A DNA stretch of 64,000 nucleotides from Annona cherimola. Lineage: Eukaryota > Streptophyta > Magnoliopsida > Magnoliales > Annonaceae. Each line of letters begins with the position of its first letter. Positions within the stretch are counted from its first letter, which is position 1. The DNA is taken from positions 75,162,224 through 75,226,223 of the forward strand of contig CM059971.1 in assembly GCA_030490835.1 (NCBI GenBank), read 5' to 3'. Below the pieces are notes generated by a model, which searched no databases, was not told the origin of the DNA, and worked only from the letters and a program-made list of their open reading frames with translations. Below, one piece after another: positions 1-12,784 of the stretch. Position numbers and translations under genes: made by a program.

Positions 1-977
1 TAAAGGATGATTCATTGGAATTGCTTAGAGAACAGTCGAAGGATGGTAAAAATGGCCTAGATGGATGCAAATGAAGAAATGGAAAAACCAATTCTAAGCA
101 TGGATTTAATAGGCTGTCATTCAAGTTATGGTCAGCAGGAATTGTTAATAAATGATTGTGATGTAGAATGGGAAGTGTGAAGGAATAGATGCAAGAGGAT
201 CCATCCTCTCAAAGGAATCAAATTAGATGTGCATATCAAACCCTCAGAAAGTGCATCTATTTAGGGCATATTCAGCTACTAAAGATTTGGAAGCTGGATT
301 TGGATTATTTTTAATTTTCTCCCAAAATATAACAACTGTACTTCCCATCTTCCAATACGCAACAATCCTATTTTCCCTTGTTATTACCTATAATTTTTAT
401 ATTGCAACGTATGATGTGACATACACCTACCATAACAACTTTACTTTTCCAATTTCCAATTCCAGTCCAATCCAACCTAAGAGCCCGTAATCAGAAAAAC
501 AAAACTGTAACACAATTTTTCTTAGTCTTATGCAATCCCAGTACCAATTCTAACTTGTTGTATAACTCTTACCCAATCCCAGTTCTAATACTTGTGGGAT
601 CCATTAACAAAATCCTAAAACAATTTAAATCATTCGTCAAATACTAAGTATAAAATCCCTAAAACAATAGCACTAAAAAAATTACGAATTTAAGTAGTCC
701 AAGTTCTTTTTTATTTTTTTAAAATAAGTTAAAGATGTGTGGAAATGCTGAATTGTGTACCTTCTACTGTGTAGTGAACCTGTTATTACCACATTTAAAA
801 AGAATGAACAGAAATAAATCTCATAGGAATGACTTGTTGATGAAAAAGCTTTCTTTTTTAAATATGCTTTATCTTAATTCACCTGTTTTCAAAAATAAAA
901 AGCAAAAAATTGATTTGCTACAATTTGCAATTCATAGGTAAATATTTTAATGGTACGGCTACTTTTTTTGTGAATAG
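1..977 (+). other. TPC1 intron sequence, no exon recognised
   Basis: This stretch lies upstream of the first recognisable TPC1 exon. I looked for the preceding conserved segment (the end of the S3-S4 region of domain II, finishing in the codon for Trp) and did not find it, so the intron is at least 977 bp. The sequence is AT-rich. The pyrimidine run ending in AG at 977 is the splice acceptor. Confidence 0.6.
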
Positions 978-3900
978 GATTCGGTACCTTCTTATAGCGA
1001 GGATGTTGAGATTGATCAGACTTCTGATGCATGTTGGTCGCTATAGAGCTTTTGTGGCAACTTTTTTAACCCTCATACCAAGTCTGATGCCATATCTTGG
1101 GACTATATTTTGTGTTCTATGTATTTATTGTTCCATTGGTTTACAGGTATGTGCTTTCGAGTGTTTCTCTTTTCAGCAAATATTTTCACATCTGCAACTT
1201 TCCTACATATTTACAATAACACCAAAAGTTTTAATTAAAAAAAAAAAAAAAAAACAGTAACACCAAAAGTGAATATTTTTCAGTTATTTGGGGGAATTGT
1301 CAATGGCGGAAATTCGAAGTTGAAAGAAACAGATCTCTATGATGATGAGTATCCTTTTAAATCATCTGCAGCATATTTACATTTTGTACCTGACTTCTGT
1401 AACGAATATCATGATTGTATTTTCCGCACTTGCATGAGTTCAAATCTATATTGTGGTTCTCTTATCCTCATGTATTTATCTACCAATTCTCTGTACATAT
1501 CCCTGGATGAAAATTTCTGTTCCATCTGACAATTTCTTAACCGATCTAGCTACTTGCTTTTCAATTTTAATGACTACCCAAATGGGATGGTAACACTGTT
1601 CAATTTGGTCGTCATGGGAAACTGGCAAGTCTGGATGCAGGTAATAAGAAATTTTGATTTCCCCCTTTCTATAATAATGCTAGTTATCAATGCCAGTCTC
1701 ATAACCTCTTCTACTCAATTTGTTAGTTATTCATGCATGAAAATTCTCTATGAAAACCTCTAGATTGTGCTCTACCAATATGGACATGAAAATTCAGTAT
1801 GAAACATCTACCAATGATTCTTGCATACAACAGTTCCAGTCAGCTACTTTCTTGGTACATCATCCTTCATATGGGAAAAATGTAAAATATTGACACATTT
1901 TATTTCTTATTTTTCTGAATTTTAAGATATTTTTTTCATATTATGTTGGCTTTAAAAAAATAGCATCCCATAGTCCGATACTGATATGACACGGGCAATG
2001 GATGGGGCCGATACTCCCCAGAATTGAGGAGTGATCGTTTAGGATTTGTAAAAGAAATGTATGAATAAATGGGTGATATTATCATTTCGGTGAAAGCATA
2101 ACTTTAGAGGCATTCGAATAGGTCCAACTGTCAGAAGGATCCCTATGTCTGAACTAGTGAGTTGGCACTTCTCAGTATCATCATATTCAGTTTAGTGTCA
2201 CTGTTTTATCAGCAGTTTTCGAGGGTTTTTTTTTCTCTTTCATGGTTTTTCAATTTGGGTGTATTTGGCAATTGATAAAAAATGTCAAGTTAAAACTTTT
2301 CAATCTAAAACTTTTCACTTTCCACATCTATCATATTTTTTAAATTATTTTTTACATTTTCCTATACAACTATCCTATTTTTTAATCATTTCTACACAAC
2401 TATCAACATAACTAACCTATCTATTTTTACTTTATCCTCTTTACTACTCATCATTACCCCTATCATATCACAAGATTTGACAACTTTTTCTCTCCAAAAC
2501 TTTTCATCAAAAGTTTTATTCATTATCAAACACACCATTTATATTCATGTTATGTGAGGTTGTCTGAAGCCTTTGGCCGGTTTCTAGTTTTTTGCCACTG
2601 TTTTTTTGCATCTGTATGTGTTGGGGCTGCACATCAAGTTGCATTGCAAACTCAGCATCACTTGGGTGTTAACTCTAGCCTAAGCCAATTTGAAAGATTC
2701 CAAGAAATTTATTAAAAACACCAACAAGCCTGACCTGAACCTGCATAATCTGACATTTTAGGGTGTGCTACTGTGCTTAGTAAGTGGTAAAAGAAATTTT
2801 TTTGGTGGAATGTTTTGAAATTGATAGGGTAAAATGATGTGATATGATAGGGGTAATGATTAAAAGTAAAGAGAAAAAGTTGAAATAGGGAGGGTAGTTG
2901 CATGGGAAGATGTGAAAAAGTAAGAGAGAATTTGTTCTTTTCTCCTTTACAAAAAACACTCTTTAGTAAAAAATTTATAGAGCGAATTGAGGACTGGGGA
3001 AGATGGATTGGGGAAGATAAGGCCTTGGAGAATTCTTTGGTCTATCCATGACAATCTGGTAAGGGTTGGATTGCCCCAGAACCAACCAAGACAATTCAGG
3101 TTCAGCTCTAGCAAACTAGCCTGTATTCCTGTGTTGCTTCCTGAAAATCCTGTGTCTTACTATGCCCAGTTGAAAACTTGCAGGTTAGTGGTGATAGAGT
3201 TGCTGCTGCCTATCTTAGTGGGGTCCTCTTGGAAATAAGCTTGTGCTTCCTGAAAAGCAATACAAATATGGTGCTAGATTGATTGGATTGAGTTGAGCTT
3301 GTTGGTTACAATTCGAATTCAATCTAATTTGTTCCTAAGCTTGTAGTTACGTGGTATTGTAATTATTTAAGATTTCATTTTACCATTCAAAGTCTGTTTG
3401 ATCCTCTGTTTGTAATCATGCTATCAGTAGTCAATACAAATTTTCCTTTTTAAGAACTTTTTTTTCTGCTGGGAATATTGTGATCTGAGTATGTCAACAT
3501 CTCTGTTTCATGAATACATAAACAACTGAACTCTTAATCATGTTGTTTGTACTTATCGAGTGTTCGTATGTGTGCGTTTCTGCCTTGATAGTGTGATCTC
3601 TGTGTTTCTCTATATAGAATTCTAACAGAGATTTAGTTTTAGACTTTATAAACAAGTTGTTACTATATATTGAGCAACTGTTGCATAAAATGTTCTATCA
3701 AAAGATCTATATAACAAGTTGCTATTCCTTTAAAAACTTAGCTGTCCGACCCGTTTATTTAGTTGTTTCGTACTTTCCTGTCTTGTTGTTACTTGTAACT
3801 AATATGTATTCAGCTTGAATATTAGCTGGATGATGCAAATTTTTTCTTCTTTTGGTGCTGCTAATTCTCTTATTATTACATTTTTCAGAGCTACTGGGAT

Positions 3901-6900
3901 CTGACAGGGACAGTTTGGACGCTTGTGTACTTTGTCAGCTTTTATCTCTTAACAGTTTTGTTACTCATCAATTTGGTAATTTCCATTTTTGACTAGTATT
4001 TCTTATGTTCCTAACTATGGTAGTAGTTAATCAAACATGATAAGACTGCATTGTAAAATGCACTTGTTCCTTTGTTTGGGGTACTATTTTGTGCTTCTGC
4101 AAAGCTTAGAAGAGCTTATGCAGGAGAATCATGTGTAAAAAGTGTTACGATCCTAACCTAAAGGACAAAATTGTACTAGCCTTGTGTGCCAAGGGAACCC
4201 TGTGGGTTTATAGTTAATAATGCTTAACATTAAGTTAGAATCGAGTCACTATGAAACAATCAGACAAAAACAAAGAATAAGTACAAGTATCATACACGCG
4301 GTGAAGTCTATGATGGTCCAATGATTAAATGCAATGTGGACTTGCTATTACATCTCGTGGGATAATTGGAAACAGTTTTAATCTTTCCTTTGAGATTTTT
4401 AATGGTTTGCACAAATTATAAGAGACCTTCTGGTTATCACTGGTGATGAAAAGGATGATGGCACCAATCCACATCCTATAGAGATGCATCAGACAATAAA
4501 AAAAAAATTGAAACAATGACCTGATTAAAGTCAATAAAAGAAGTCCCGTCTTTCCTGTCAGCATGTGCTCATGAAGAGGCGAGGGCTTCAAACATGCAAC
4601 TTTTAGGGACTTTAGTAAACTTTACGTACTCATGAGGCATCAGTTAAATGCCCGTTTATGGAGTTGGCAAATGGCTTTGGACTTGTAAACTAGTTAGACT
4701 TCTATGATTGATCCTATGGCTGGTGGATTGTATGTCAATCATCATCCAACCAAGCTTCAAAAGATCCTTGTGTGGCAGATTCAATTCTGGTTATGCAGCC
4801 AAACTTTAGTAAGAGATCCTATGACTGGCTGATTGATTGCTGAACTACCCAGCCAAGCTTCAAAAAAGATCAAAGCAGGACTACTTAAAAAAAAAAAAAA
4901 AAGGAATGTTTGTTCGTTGGTATGTTTTCAATCCATCATGCCTTCTTGAAGGTGTGGTTTTTGAAGGCCCAAAATGAATATATTGAGGATTTTGTGGTTT
5001 TGACTTCGTAGTTGTTATGTGATCTTACACAAGCAGCTGTTTTAAAAGAATCGCAAGTGATGTCTTTACTTCCTGAACTCTTTCTAGGTTGTGTCATTTG
5101 TCTTGGAGGCATTTTTTGCAGAAATGGAACTTGAGTCTCCCGCTTCATATGGAGATGACAGCAAGGTATGTATTAGAATTAGTTCTAATAATTTTTCACA
5201 GGAAGTGAAATCAATAGACCAATCAGCCAGTACAGGCATTCTTTGTGGATTACCTTCAGCTACATAAGGATGGCGATGATGACTTCATGCTAGAGTATCA
5301 ATACAAGCCATTGCTTTTCAGCATAAGGATGGGGATAGTAGAGTCATGCTAGAGTACATGCATTCTTGCAGACCATCAATTTTTGCAGGGATATAGGGTT
5401 AAACTATCCAAAAAATCCTGGTCTATTTTAGATTTGTTGTACTACAAGGTTTTCTTGTGTTTATGTAGTCATGGCCTCTTCTGAGAGTTGAATAAATTTC
5501 AGTATTCATAAAATGAAAAGTTTCTTCTTCACGGGGTCAAATTTTTGGCTGTTGTCCATGGGATTCAGTTGTAGAACAACAGAAAAAACTCACCGCTTGC
5601 AGTGTCCTGGCAAGGCCAAGAAAATTTTGTCACCCGGTACTTCGTTACATCCTATTCATGAATCCACTAGCTGTAGCCACATCCTTGTAATAGCATGCAA
5701 CTATGTCAAACTGTCAACATGCAACTGTATCTTATTGTCAACTTCATGGTCTGCCTTTTCCCGCCACAGGAAACACAGTCGAGGAAAGACAGGCGTCGTA
5801 CTACCAGGTACATGCCTCAACTTCTCATTGTTCGGTTCAATACTTATGTGAGCATGGAAGTCTCCATGCTTTCTGTTGATTTTTAGATTTTTAAATATAT
5901 TTTTTAGATTCCAAACCATTTACAATGTTTAATAAGAAACGCTCCAATACAACCAGTTGTATTTTACAACCGGTTGATTTTTTCCTTTTTCTCACATCCA
6001 CAGTGTATACGTTTTGTTCAAAATTATTTATTTAGCCTATATACCAAAAATAAGGAAATTGAAAATCTCATAAAAAAAAGTAAATTGAAAATTTTTATAA
6101 TTAATAATCTTTAAAAAGTCTAATTATAAACAACCTTATTCATTTACAATTGTTATAAATTATATATAAATCCAAATAACATGGTTTTTCATGTCATGCA
6201 AATATTAATTGGAGCAAACATCATATATGACTTGAATATAAAATAAAATATCAAAAAATAAAAAACACAACCGTTTGCATCTTACTATTGGTTGTCCTTG
6301 AGAATCAGTCATATTTGACACATCTTGTTTTATTATATTATTTTATAATTAATAATTCTAAAAAATGTAATCATAAATAATCTCAAACATTCACACTCGT
6401 TATAAATTATATACGGGCCCACTTCTATATTACAGGGTTATATAAATGAAATTTCATGTAAACCCTTTAAATGTTAAGATTTTGATGTTTTATATAACCG
6501 GGTTATATAAATGCAATTTCATGTAAACCCTTTAAATGTTAAGATTTTGATTTTTGATAGAAAATTCAATTCATTCATTAAATATCATTATATTTAATAT
6601 TATTTATCTAGCTAGGGACTAAGTTTCATCTAAATCACATATATGCATGGCCACATTTTCTTAAATGTACATATATATATTCATGTGTAAATTTTGAAAA
6701 TTGTTTAAATCAATTTACGTATACATTAGAATATAATATTATTTTATGAAAGCATTTATTTAGATAGAGATGATATGTTAGACAGTTTAGATGTTGAAAA
6801 CACAACTTTTAAATTAATATTTAACATTAAATTATTTTATCGCATTGATTTTACGCATTTGTGGATAGAGCATGTGTGTAGTGATACTAGACAAATGAAA

Positions 6901-9900
6901 TTTTTTCTAAGATACTATAAATGATGCTAAATACAATAGTTGAAGTAAATTTTCTATTTAGCATCAAGATATTAAAAATTAGTGGTAGATCCAAGATCTT
7001 TGGTTAGTGGGGGCAAAGTTTATGCTTTGTTTTAAAATTTTTATATGTTTAAGAATAATTTTTATTATAAAAAAATTTGAAATATATTTTTAAACATCAT
7101 CCTCAATCTCGAATTAGGTAGATGAAATTATAACATTTAAATAGAGAAATGCAACAAGTTAATTGGTAATACTATTAATTTAAAAATAAATACACAATTT
7201 ATATTTGTCTTTCTCAAGTTTTCAAAATTTGAGATCTATCTATTAGAAATTCATTGCCAACACTAGCAAACATAGTTTTTTCAATGCAAGTAATTAGACA
7301 ATCACTTGTCGTATTTAAATTATTTGTTTAGTAACAACATTAAGTTTCTTTCACCTCAAATATTTATATGGACTCATTTTGTAAAATTATAACGCAAAAT
7401 CAATTTGATTTATATATCTATTTTAAATTGCTGATTCGATATTCAAAATAGTTTACAATATAAGTAAATGATTTGATAAATTGTTATGATATTTCAATAA
7501 ATTTATAAATGGACATAGGTCTTAGACTCTCAGTGTATTTTAATTATTTTTTTAACATAGACATCAAGTTTCATTCACCTTCAAATATTTATACGGGCAC
7601 ATCTAATTAAAGTAGTAAAAATGTAAAACTAGTATTAATTACAAATATTTGATTTATACTTCTATTTCAAAGATTTTAATTAATATCATAACTATTTTTC
7701 AATATTAATGAATACTTTTATAAATTATTATATTATTTCGATAAACAATTTGAAGTTAATCTGGCTAAATGACTCCTCTAATAATCATATTTGACACCTA
7801 AGGAAAGGATTAACAATGAGCTAATAAAGATAAATTTGAGAAGTTTTTTCATAGAATAATCAAATAAGAGTTCTTTTTTTTTTGTTTAAAAAAGTGGAGA
7901 AAATCTATAACGAAAATTTAGAAAAAGTAAGAGAGTAATGTAATGTAATGAGAACAATGATTATAAATACAAAGAATAGAGATAAAATAGATATAACAAT
8001 TACTCATTAAAAAAAATAGATATAACAATTGTATAAAAATATGAAAAATGATTATAGTGTAAATGTAATAATAAAGAAGTAGATTTATTAGTTGAACTAT
8101 CAAAGAATATCAAAAGGTATCTAGAAATAAGTCACGATGCTTTTCACATTTTATAAAGTGCGCTCTAGACGTGTTTGGTCAGATGTAAGATTTTTTCCAT
8201 TTATTTCTGTCTACATTTTAATTTAATATAATTTATCAATTATTTAGTTACCTTATTTTTCTATTATTATTTCTACATTTTAATTATTTTCACATTTTTA
8301 TAGAAATATCTTATTTATTTTATCTTATTTCTTCTTAAACATTACCATACTTCAAAAAAAAATCACAAAACTTTTTTTTTTTTAATCTTTTATTCAATGG
8401 ACTAAAAATTTTAAAATATATTGCTTTGATATAAAAAATAATCGGATCGTACATGGAAAATTCAATACCATTATTATTTAATGAAGGTTTCATAGGTCGT
8501 ATTGTATGGAAAAATCTCTAAGTTACTACTTATTACGTGTGTGTGTGTGTGTATATTTCAAATGGAAGTTAGAATCAGACAACAATGATGTGATTATTTT
8601 CAAAAATTGAAAAATAGATGTATTACAAATTATAATAATCGATATTAGTATTTTTTATTAGTAATGTAAGACATGACATTGAATATTACAAATCAAGATA
8701 CACTAAGCTTTTACAAATTTTTTTTTCTCATCATCGCGCATATTTAAAGTATCTTATAATCTTAGAAGATAGAGAGAAAAATAGTGTACTTTCTTAATTC
8801 TGATATACCAAAAGAATGAGGAGTGAAACCCGAAAGAGAGAAAAGAGAGAGAAGTCTAGCTTGAAAAGGGAAGTAAAGATGATAAAAATCCATTCAAAAT
8901 TGCTCTTAAATATAAGTGGTAAGCTATAATAATTAATTCCAAAAATTAAAAACATGCATCTTCTAAAGAGAATAATGAAAAATTAAATAAAAAAATCTTG
9001 ATAGAAACAATGTTAAAATGGTAAAAAGAAAGTCTTTCTAATAAATACATATAGCAAACGTTGAGTAAACGCATAGGGTTGTGTTTTTAAACCGAGGCAA
9101 AAAAATGTAACAAAAACAACCATAAAATCAATACGAGAAAATCAATACGTTAAATTATGGGTCTTTAATAAGGATGGGGGCACTAAATTTTAGGCAGTGG
9201 GGGAAATCTTAGAAAATAATGTAATTTATAATATATATTAATAAGTTTTAAATTTCAGTGGGGGCAATTTGTACGTGGATCCACCCCTATTAAAAATGGA
9301 AGAAGCATGATTATATACATCATGATGTATTTTAAGCTAAAATACAATATTCATTTATTTTTATAATTAGTTATATTTTTATATTTTTTTTCTTCATAAA
9401 CATGTTTTCTTAAGTGTATTAAATCTATGTATAAAATTTTGCCATTTTACAATACTTTTACGTATTTATTTTTTATTTTTAGAAATCATTAATTTCAAGG
9501 GCATTTAAGTCATTTTTCAACCCTTAAAAAACTTAATTTTTAAAAAATAAAAAATAAATATGTAAAAGTATTGTAAATTGGAAAAACTTTGTATATAGAT
9601 TAAATATATTTAGATAAACATACTTATGAAGAAAAATCAGAAAAATATAACTAACTGTAAAAATAAATGAATATTGTATTTTAGTCTAAAATACATCATG
9701 ATATGTATATAATCATGCTCCAAAATGGAATGGGTTACATAAAAGAGGGGTTTTATGGAAGCATTTATATGTATATATATATATATATATACATATATGG
9801 TTTTTTATTTCATGCAAATGTTAATGGGAGTAAAACATGATGGATGACTGGGATATAAAAAAAATCGAAAAATAAAATATATAATGGTTGTATGTTGCAA

Positions 9901-10366
9901 TTTGTTGTACTAGAGAATTACTCATGTTTAATACATCTTGTTTTATTATATTACCAAAAATAAATTTCATTGAAAATTTTACATCTTCTGAAAAATAGAT
10001 CTTTTGAGAGTGAATATATAATCACTAAAAATTTTGAAAAATGTACATTATAAATATAGTATATAAAAGTTTGCGATACATGTAGTTTTTGGAATCTTAA
10101 ATAAATATGTATGGATAAACATGATAAATAGTTCAGATTTTTGAAAAAATATTTTAAAATTAAAAAAATTAAGGGCAAGTATGGAGACTTCTATGCTTAT
10201 GCAAGTATTAAATCATTGCTCTAAGTTGTCTGGCTGCTACTTACCATGAATGAGGAGTTGAAGTATCTTGTTTCCACTGTGCAGCTTTAAAACCAGAAGC
10301 CGTACTGTTGATATTCTGCTTCATCAAATTTTGAGCGGGGAGCTTAATGAGACACAGAGCTCTTAG
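978..10366 (+). CDS. TPC1: Two-pore calcium channel protein 1 (TPC1), 3' part, six coding exons
   Basis: Vacuolar-membrane, voltage-gated, Ca2+-regulated cation channel (the slow vacuolar channel in family knowledge). Exons read directly, with AG/GT borders: 978-1146, 1284-1348, 1550-1640, 3889-3975, 5088-5165, 5770-5807 and 10285-10366 (stop TAG); the first is entered from outside the window. Phases join without a stop. The first visible exon starts with the G that completes a Trp codon and then reads [19 protein letters not shown], the arginine-bearing S4 helix of the second 6-TM domain. S5 follows ([18 protein letters not shown]). The pore exon has [19 protein letters not shown], including the domain II filter VMGN. 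S6 is [17 protein letters not shown], continuing into [16 protein letters not shown]. The basic tail ends [19 protein letters not shown], matching the conserved TPC1 C-terminus. Domain I and the EF hands lie upstream of the window. Counting the entry exon, seven exon blocks are listed. Nothing suggests a pseudogene; only the last intron is unusually large. Confidence 0.93.
2257..2536. mobile_element. Tourist-like MITE in TPC1 intron
   Basis: The ends read GGGTGTATTTGG and, at the other side, CAAACACACC, an imperfect terminal inverted repeat. The interior is the same as other copies in this window (AAAACTTTTCATCAAAAGTTTT near the right end). GGG-N-TGTTTGG ends are typical of Tourist/PIF-Harbinger MITEs. 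A decayed second copy in the opposite orientation is seen at about 2775-2960. No clean 3-bp target duplication here. Confidence 0.6.
2775..2960. mobile_element. Fragment of Tourist-like MITE
   Basis: Contains the reverse-orientation interior of the family (AATGATGTGATATGATAGGGGTAATGAT and neighbours, at 2825-2870) but lacks clear TGTTTGG ends. It is a truncated or diverged copy inside the 1641-3888 TPC1 intron. The rest of that intron (2970-3880) shows no recognisable element. Confidence 0.4.
6180..6360 (+). repeat. Left copy of a 3.4-kb-spaced direct repeat
   Basis: The block from TTTTTCATGTCATGCAAAT through CACATCTTGTTTTATTATATTA matches 9797-9955 in the same orientation, with scattered differences. 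It includes the GCAAAT-ATTAAT-GGAG core and an AATAAAA-rich middle. The pair lies inside the large inverted-repeat element in the TPC1 intron and brackets AT-rich sequence. Confidence 0.5.
6410..6960. repeat. Foldback-family repeat (GGGCCC-end, AAGTTTCATC core)
   Basis: Contains ACTAAGTTTCATCTAAATCA and, further on, AAATGATGCTAAATACAATAG. The same two cores are seen in mirrored order in 10537-11060 and 16090-16800, and in fragments near 36230-36500, 44870-45040 and 46680-46930. A 60-bp piece (GGTTATATAAATG...TTTGAT) is tandemly duplicated at 6435-6553. It is read as a non-autonomous element family, not a gene. Confidence 0.4.
9302..9720. mobile_element. Foldback MITE with 8-9 bp target duplication
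   Basis: The left arm starts AGAAGCATGATTATATACAT. The right arm, reverse-complemented, starts GGAGCATGATTATATACAT. The arms pair over about 140 bp each (CATCATGATGTATTTTA, AACATGTTTTCTTAAGTGTATTAAAT and so on) around a short centre. The flanks AAAAATGGA and CAAAATGGA look like an 8-9 bp target-site duplication, which would fit a Mutator-like MITE. It is nested in the TPC1 intron element. A related copy is at 14493-14855. Confidence 0.6.
9797..9955 (+). repeat. Right copy of the direct repeat
   Basis: Direct counterpart of 6180-6360. Shared landmarks are TTTCATGCAAATGTTAATGGGAG and ACATCTTGTTTTATTATATTA, in the same order and orientation. An (AT)n run at 9774-9790 sits immediately before it. 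Confidence 0.5.
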
Positions 10367-10536
10367 GTTAGTTCTCACTTCAGGTACCCAGATTTTTATC
10401 CATCTGATCTTTTTCGTTAATTGCTAGAACTGCTACACGCGAATGCAATCGATTTTGACCATGATTCGATATTATGTCGCACATTGCATGTTGTTCATCT
10501 AAGCATATAATATAAATATATGGCATCTTTATATGG

Positions 10537-11060
10537 GGTCCGCTTCTGCAAACCCATATAACTCTTTTAAAATCTAAGATTTTGATTATTGATGGAAATC
10601 TAATCGATTCATTATATTTAATATTATTTGTTTATCTAGGGGATTAAGTTTTATCTCAATCAAGTATTTTTATGAGCCACTTTTGTTAGAAAACGTATAT
10701 ATTCATGTGTAAATTATGAAAAAGGCTAAAATATCAATTTTAAAATAGTATTTTCGACATCTAAACCGTTTAAAATATCATTTTTATGTGAATAAATGAT
10801 TATATAAAGTATTATTACATTCTAATACATGTGTAAATAGATCTAAACATTTTTCATAATTTGCACAAGAATATATATTTTTAAACAAATGTGGTCCATA
10901 AACATACTTGATTGGGATGAAACTTGGTCTTCTATATAAACAAATGATGTTAAATACAATGAATGGATTAGATTCTCCATTAAGGATTAAAATATTCGAT
11001 TTTGAAGGGTTTACATGAGTCTGCTTGTATATAACGCAATTACATAGAAGCTAGACCATT
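10537..11060. repeat. Foldback-family repeat downstream of TPC1
   Basis: The left side has GGGGTCCGCTTCTGCAAACCC and ATTAAGTTTTATCTCAATCAAG. The right side has the mirrored GATTGGGATGAAACTTGGTC and AAATACAATGAATGG, ending in GGGTTTACATGAGTCTGCTTG. The arms are inverted repeats with a palindromic centre near 10790. It belongs to the same family as 6410-6960 and 16090-16800. No coding potential. Confidence 0.5.
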
Positions 11061-11549
11061 TTATATGTTAACTACAATAGGAATAAATGTATCAAAAAGT
11101 CAAGAGCAGAGGAAAACATCATCTTTGGGGTGCTTTTGCAGGTGCACTTGCGAGGGCGTATATACTTATTTTTTTTTATTCTTTTCCAAAATTTTTTTAC
11201 ACAAATGTTAATTTAATTATATTTAATATGTATATCAATTTTTACCATTTTTGGAGATTTTTATATATTTATTTCGGATTTTTAAAAATCAATGGCTTTT
11301 TAGTAATTTAACCATCTTTGAGAGATCAATCATGATTCAAGCATACTGTAGGCCCTATAGGATTCAATACTCAAAAACTTCACTGCATGTGCCGTGTGGC
11401 AGAAAGAAAAAACTAGTTGTACAAAGCACGTGTAGCCTGAGTACAAAGAAGAAAACGGAAAGCAAAAGAAAATTTATAATAACAATAGATTAAAGATTAA
11501 AACACGTGCTTACGTTGGCAGAGTGGGATATTTTTGAAAATAAAATGTA

Positions 11550-11823
11550 GGGTGTGTTTGGGATTTGATAAAAGTTTTGGTATAAAAGTTTTTGAATTGG
11601 AAGAAAATAATATTATGTGATATGGTAGGAGTGATAATAATAGGTAAAAAAAAAAAGAAAAAAAATAATATAGTTGTATGGATAGTTGTGTAGAAATGAC
11701 TAAAAGGTAGAGTAGTTATATAAAAATGTGAAAAAATAATTAAGAAATAAAGTAGTTGTAGAAAATAAAAAGTTTTAAATTGAAAAGTCTTGGTCTAAAA
11801 AGCGTTTCTTAAACAAACATGCC
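11550..11823. mobile_element. Tourist-like MITE
   Basis: Starts GGGTGTGTTTGGGATTTGATAAA and ends AAACAAACATGCC, with the same interior as the copies at 2257, 14939 and 47895 but in the opposite orientation to some. The flanks GTA and AAT do not give a clear duplication. The following sequence to 12520 has no recognisable feature; parts could be TPC1 3' UTR, but I cannot show it. Confidence 0.6.
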
Positions 11824-12523
11824 AATAATTTAACCTAAACCATCAACATAAATTGAAAAACCAAATCGAACGCCTAACGTTTCTTATTTTTATATGGTTG
11901 TCCATCCTAACCTCCCTGTAGAGGTTCTGGCTCCGCCGCTACACCTTACGCTAGGTAAACCGGAGGAGGTATACTGAAGCTACATAGCTAGTCATAATAA
12001 CCCGAGGTACTTTTCTTCGATTAATTTTTCACCTCAAGCACTTTGAAAGCCGATTCCCGGGAGTTCAAAGCTCTGTTAGGCGTTGAATCATGTTTATGAC
12101 TTTATGGTGGACAGGGTTCAGAAGTCTTCGGCCAGCAATTGGTTTGGGTGGTACGAGCGTGGGCAATTAATCTAAATATCACCACCATCCGTGGCATTTT
12201 GGAACTTCCACTTCACATTCTTATATGTCGGCAGTGTTTTTAAATTACTATGCATAGCTTTCCTAGAATAGTTTCCAACCTGATGTAGAAATCTGAATTT
12301 TTTGCAAGCTCCCAGGCATCTCAGAGGGATGAAACCTGCTGAAACTGCTCTCTGCTTTTATTGAAGGCTGGTTATTTTGGTCTGTGCTTCCTCAGATGAT
12401 TTGAGTTTTTTCCCGGGGCTGGCTTATGTGCACAAAGAAATCTTATCATCACCACCTTCTAGCAGGATCTGGTCCTTGCGGCTGCGGCTGCGGTTTCATG
12501 TCTGAATTTAAAAAAAGAAATAC

Positions 12524-12721
12524 CAATTTGTATTGCATAAATCCTTATGTTTCATATATACGAAAATTGCAACCCGACGAAGACATGTTTGAATTTTTAG
12601 TTCCGAGTCTGTTACTGAAGAAATGCTAATTTGTATTGCATAAATCCTTATGTTTCATATACATGAAAATTGCATCCCGACTAATACAGGTTTGAATTCT
12701 TAATTCCGAGTCTGTTACTGT
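12524..12721 (+). repeat. 103-bp tandem duplication
   Basis: AATTTGTATTGCATAAATCC begins at 12525 and again at 12628. Both copies continue through ATGTTTCATATA, AAAATTGCA, CCCGAC and TCCGAGTCTGTTACTG with few differences. Two copies in tandem, no gene attached. Confidence 0.75.
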
Positions 12722-12784
12722 AGTTCAAAAAAATCTTTTGTTCAATTGAGTAGCTCATAAATTTTTTCACCAATTCCATCTCTC

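Larger units (their letters stand above)
5838..10210. mobile_element. Large inverted-repeat element filling the last TPC1 intron
   Basis: The sequence from about 5838 (AATACTTATGTGAGCATGG...) to about 5935 is matched, reverse-complemented, by 10210 down to about 10100 (TAATACTTGCATAAGCATAG...). Both contain GAAGTCTCCAT, followed by an AT-rich stretch and then a CATTTACAATGTTT / TATTTATCATGTTT match. By eye this is about three quarters identical over about 95 bp. The flanks carry a possible short duplication (TCATTG at 5825-5830 and 10213-10218). Removing the element leaves an intron of only about 104 bp (5808-5837 plus 10211-10284). The interior is AT-rich, has no coding capacity and includes nested repeats. 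The superfamily is undetermined. Confidence 0.5.

Noticed and set aside
227..490. Short open frame at the start of the window
   Set aside because: Lies in TPC1 intron sequence and has AT-rich, repeat-like composition. No family resemblance.
2987..3238. Plus-strand open frame of 83 codons in the TPC1 intron
   Set aside because: Conserved TPC1 exons on either side join in phase without it, so including it would disrupt the pore-to-S6 segment.
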